The notes beneath the pieces were generated by a model. It made no database searches, had not been told where the DNA came from, and saw only the letters and a list, made by a program, of their open reading frames with translations. Both the position numbers and the translations under genes were made by a program. Shown here one piece after another: positions 61,986 to 64,000 of a DNA stretch of 64,000 nt (positions are counted from its first letter, which is position 1; each line of letters starts with the position of its first letter). Origin of the DNA: an uncultured Chloroflexota bacterium (lineage in GTDB: Bacteria > Chloroflexota > Anaerolineae > Anaerolineales > Villigracilaceae); NCBI GenBank assembly GCA_900696595.1, contig CAADGT010000084.1, positions 20,802 through 84,801 on the forward strand. The letters run 5' to 3'.

Positions 61986-64000
61986 ATGCCAGAACCCATC
62001 AAGAAATTGACCGCCCTCGGCCAATCGCTGTGGTACGACAATATTCAGCGCAGCCTGCTGGTCAACGGCGAACTGAAAACCATGATCGAGCGCGGCGATA
62101 TTTGCGGCGTGACCTCCAACCCGACCATCTTTCAAAACGCCATCGCAAAGACGAACGATTACGATGCGGCGCTGACTCCGCTTGCCTGGGCGGGCTGGGA
62201 CGCGGAAAAAATCTTCTGGCAACTCGCCGTCGAAGACATTCAGGAAGCCTGCGACCTCTTCCGCCCGCTGTACGACAAAACCAACGGCGGCGACGGATTT
62301 GTCAGTCTCGAAGTCAGCCCATATCTCGCGCGCGACACGGAAGGCACAATTCGCCAGACGCGCGAACTGTGGGAGCGCGTGAACCGCCCGAACCTGATGG
62401 TAAAGATCCCCGCCACAAAGGAAGGCATCCCCGCCATTCGCGCCGCAATTGTCGCGGGCATTAACGTCAACGTTACGCTTATATTTTCCCTTGCGCGCTA
62501 CGCCGAAGTGATGAACGCCTATCTCGAAGGACTCGAAGAACGCGTCGCCAACTCCCTGCCGGTTCAACGTGTCGCCTCTGTCGCTTCATTCTTCGTCTCG
62601 CGCGTTGATTCCAAGGTGGACCCCCGACTGCCCGAAGACTCGCCTCTGCGCGGGAAGGCCGCCATCGGCAACGCCAAACTGGCTTACGAACAATTCGAAG
62701 CCTTTTTCACTTCACCGCGTTTTGCGACTCTCAAAGCCCGCTTTCGCGCGCGCGTACAACGTCCGTTGTGGGCCTCCACCGGCACAAAGAACCCGAACTA
62801 TTCCGACACGCTTTACGTGGACGAACTCATCGGCCCCGACACGGTCAACACCGTTCCGCCCGCCACGCTGAACGCCTTCCGCGATCACGGCACGGCCCGC
62901 ATGACCATCACGCGCGATCTGGAAAAAATGCAAAACACCTTTGTCGAACTTAAAGCCATCGGAATTTCCATGAGCGCCGTGGTCGCTGAATTGGAGGCGG
63001 AGGGCGTAAAAGCCTTTGAAGACGCCTTCCGCGCCCTTCTGGATTCCATCGAAGAGAGACGAAAAACCGCTCTCGCCTCCATCGGACTTTTGGCGGATTC
63101 TGTTTCCGAACGTTTAACTGCGCTGGAAGCGGAATCTTTTCCCCGCCGCCTTTGGGCGCGTGACGCCGCGCTGTGGGCAGGCGACCCCACCGCACAGAAG
63201 GAAATCTCAGCCCGCCTCGGCTGGCTGGATTCTGTGGAAGACGCGCGCAAACGACTCGATGGCTACCGCTCCTTCGCAAAGGAAATCCACGACGAAAATA
63301 TTGACCGCGTCCTTGTCCTCGGCATGGGCGGCTCGTCGCTCACGGCGGAAGTATTCAGTTCGTTGATGGCGCATTTCGGCGGGGAGTCCAAAGTATCGCT
63401 GGCGATTCTCGATTCGACCGACCCCGTTCAGGTTGCGCGGGCATTCGAACATTTCCCGCCCAACAAGTCGCTCTATATCGTTGCCAGCAAATCCGGCGGG
63501 ACGGCGGAACTGATGGCGGCCTTCGATTATGTTTGGAAGGTGAGCGGCGGAAACGGCGCGCGTTTTGCCGCCATCACCGATTCCGGGACATCGCTGGAGA
63601 AACTGGCGCAGGAACGCGGCTTCCGAAAGATATTCAACGCCGACCCGAACGTCGGCGGACGCTTTTCCGCGTTGACGGATTTTGGACTCGTCCCGGCCGC
63701 CCTGCTCGGCATGGACCTGGAAAAGTTGCTTAACCCGGCTGACCGAATGCGCCGTCAGTCTTTGGAGCATGTCCCTGCGGCGCGCAACCCGGGCATGGCG
63801 CTGGGCGCCCTCCTGGCAGAATCCGCTTTGATGGGCAGGGATAAACTCACGGTGTTGGCTGACGCGGGCGTATCCGCTTTGGCGGGATGGGTGGAACAGG
63901 TCGTCGCGGAATCCAGCGGCAAGCAGGGCAGGGGAATCCTCCCCGTCGCGTTGGAGCCGTTGGGCGATCCCAAAGAGTATGGAGACGACCGCCTGTTTGT
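61986..64000 (+). CDS. Transaldolase/glucose-6-phosphate isomerase fusion (partial)
   Basis: The gene runs off the right edge; 671 codons are visible. Residues 1 to about 370 are a transaldolase (TalB/TalC-like): TSNPTIFQNAI near 45-55, LMVKIPATKEGI with the Schiff-base Lys near residue 140, and WASTGTKNPNYSDTLYVDELIG. Residues about 430-671 are the N-terminal domain of phosphoglucose isomerase: VLVLGMGGSSLTAEVF, VASKSGGTAEL with the SIS sugar-phosphate loop, and ITDSGTSLE. Such bifunctional enzymes join both steps of sugar-phosphate flow. AAGGAG at 61969-61974 precedes ATG 61986. Confidence 0.93.
   Translation, partial: MPEPIKKLTALGQSLWYDNIQRSLLVNGELKTMIERGDICGVTSNPTIFQNAIAKTNDYDAALTPLAWAGWDAEKIFWQLAVEDIQEACDLFRPLYDKTNGGDGFVSLEVSPYLARDTEGTIRQTRELWERVNRPNLMVKIPATKEGIPAIRAAIVAGINVNVTLIFSLARYAEVMNAYLEGLEERVANSLPVQRVASVASFFVSRVDSKVDPRLPEDSPLRGKAAIGNAKLAYEQFEAFFTSPRFATLKARFRARVQRPLWASTGTKNPNYSDTLYVDELIGPDTVNTVPPATLNAFRDHGTARMTITRDLEKMQNTFVELKAIGISMSAVVAELEAEGVKAFEDAFRALLDSIEERRKTALASIGLLADSVSERLTALEAESFPRRLWARDAALWAGDPTAQKEISARLGWLDSVEDARKRLDGYRSFAKEIHDENIDRVLVLGMGGSSLTAEVFSSLMAHFGGESKVSLAILDSTDPVQVARAFEHFPPNKSLYIVASKSGGTAELMAAFDYVWKVSGGNGARFAAITDSGTSLEKLAQERGFRKIFNADPNVGGRFSALTDFGLVPAALLGMDLEKLLNPADRMRRQSLEHVPAARNPGMALGALLAESALMGRDKLTVLADAGVSALAGWVEQVVAESSGKQGRGILPVALEPLGDPKEYGDDRLF

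Overview
The window reads as a moderately GC-rich chromosome segment of a free-living bacterium, most likely a member of the Chloroflexota, class Anaerolineae. That assignment is an inference from overall gene style: GAF-rich histidine kinases, a Flp/Tad locus of the CpaB-CpaE-CpaF-TadB-TadC type, a transaldolase/glucose-6-phosphate isomerase fusion, a MoxR ATPase and several GT-C membrane proteins. No rRNA, phage, transposase or CRISPR array is visible. Gene density is high, with many 4-bp stop/start overlaps.

Layout. 1-2.8 kb: the start of a membrane protein, selB, and an isoprenylcysteine-methyltransferase-like gene. 3.0-8.7 kb: an F1-only ATP synthase operon (atpA-atpG-atpD-atpC) followed by a divergent MreB-like gene and a strong terminator. 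8.9-10.6 kb: a minus-strand GH25 lysozyme with a small partner, and a lipoprotein cytochrome c. 10.7-17.2 kb: two coupled genes of unknown function, tRNA-Arg(UCU), hsp20, lon, a lone receiver protein, a GNAT and mogA. 17.5-22.5 kb: efp, a Cys-rich small protein, a HAD-DinB fusion, fabF, fabH, tatA, terminator. 22.6-30.8 kb (minus strand): a SET-domain protein, a pseudokinase/beta-propeller membrane protein, a small membrane protein, hflX, a frameshifted histidine kinase, an M28 peptidase and trmFO. 30.9-35.9 kb: a three-gene signalling operon (GAF kinase, receiver-kinase, OmpR-type regulator). 36.0-47.9 kb: envelope and surface-polymer genes (alkaline-phosphatase-superfamily membrane protein, MoxR, GT4, radical SAM/SPASM, EamA, three large membrane proteins of glycosyltransferase type). 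48.1-55.8 kb: a NarL/DegS-type two-component pair followed by a Tad secretion core. 55.8-58.6 kb: comF, hpf, an lgt-like gene and a TlpA thioredoxin. 58.7-64.0 kb: a DUF429-like gene and a pentose-phosphate operon (tkt, rpiB, tal-pgi fusion, running off the window).

The most unusual feature is the DNA between and sometimes inside genes. At least seven loci carry short tandem arrays, nearly all with a 7-nt period, built from a small shared vocabulary of words. Two arrays 38 kb apart share a 20-bp identical stretch in opposite orientation. The arrays sit at 3' ends of genes or immediately before start codons, three of which have no visible Shine-Dalgarno site. Three arrays (one in selB, two in the GT4 gene) lie inside reading frames without breaking them. 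Several separate dispersed palindromic elements accompany them. Protein-level oddities include an MreB with altered nucleotide-binding motifs, a pseudokinase lacking all three catalytic motif residues, an insertion in TrmFO that resembles a dispersed repeat, and a frameshifted kinase.
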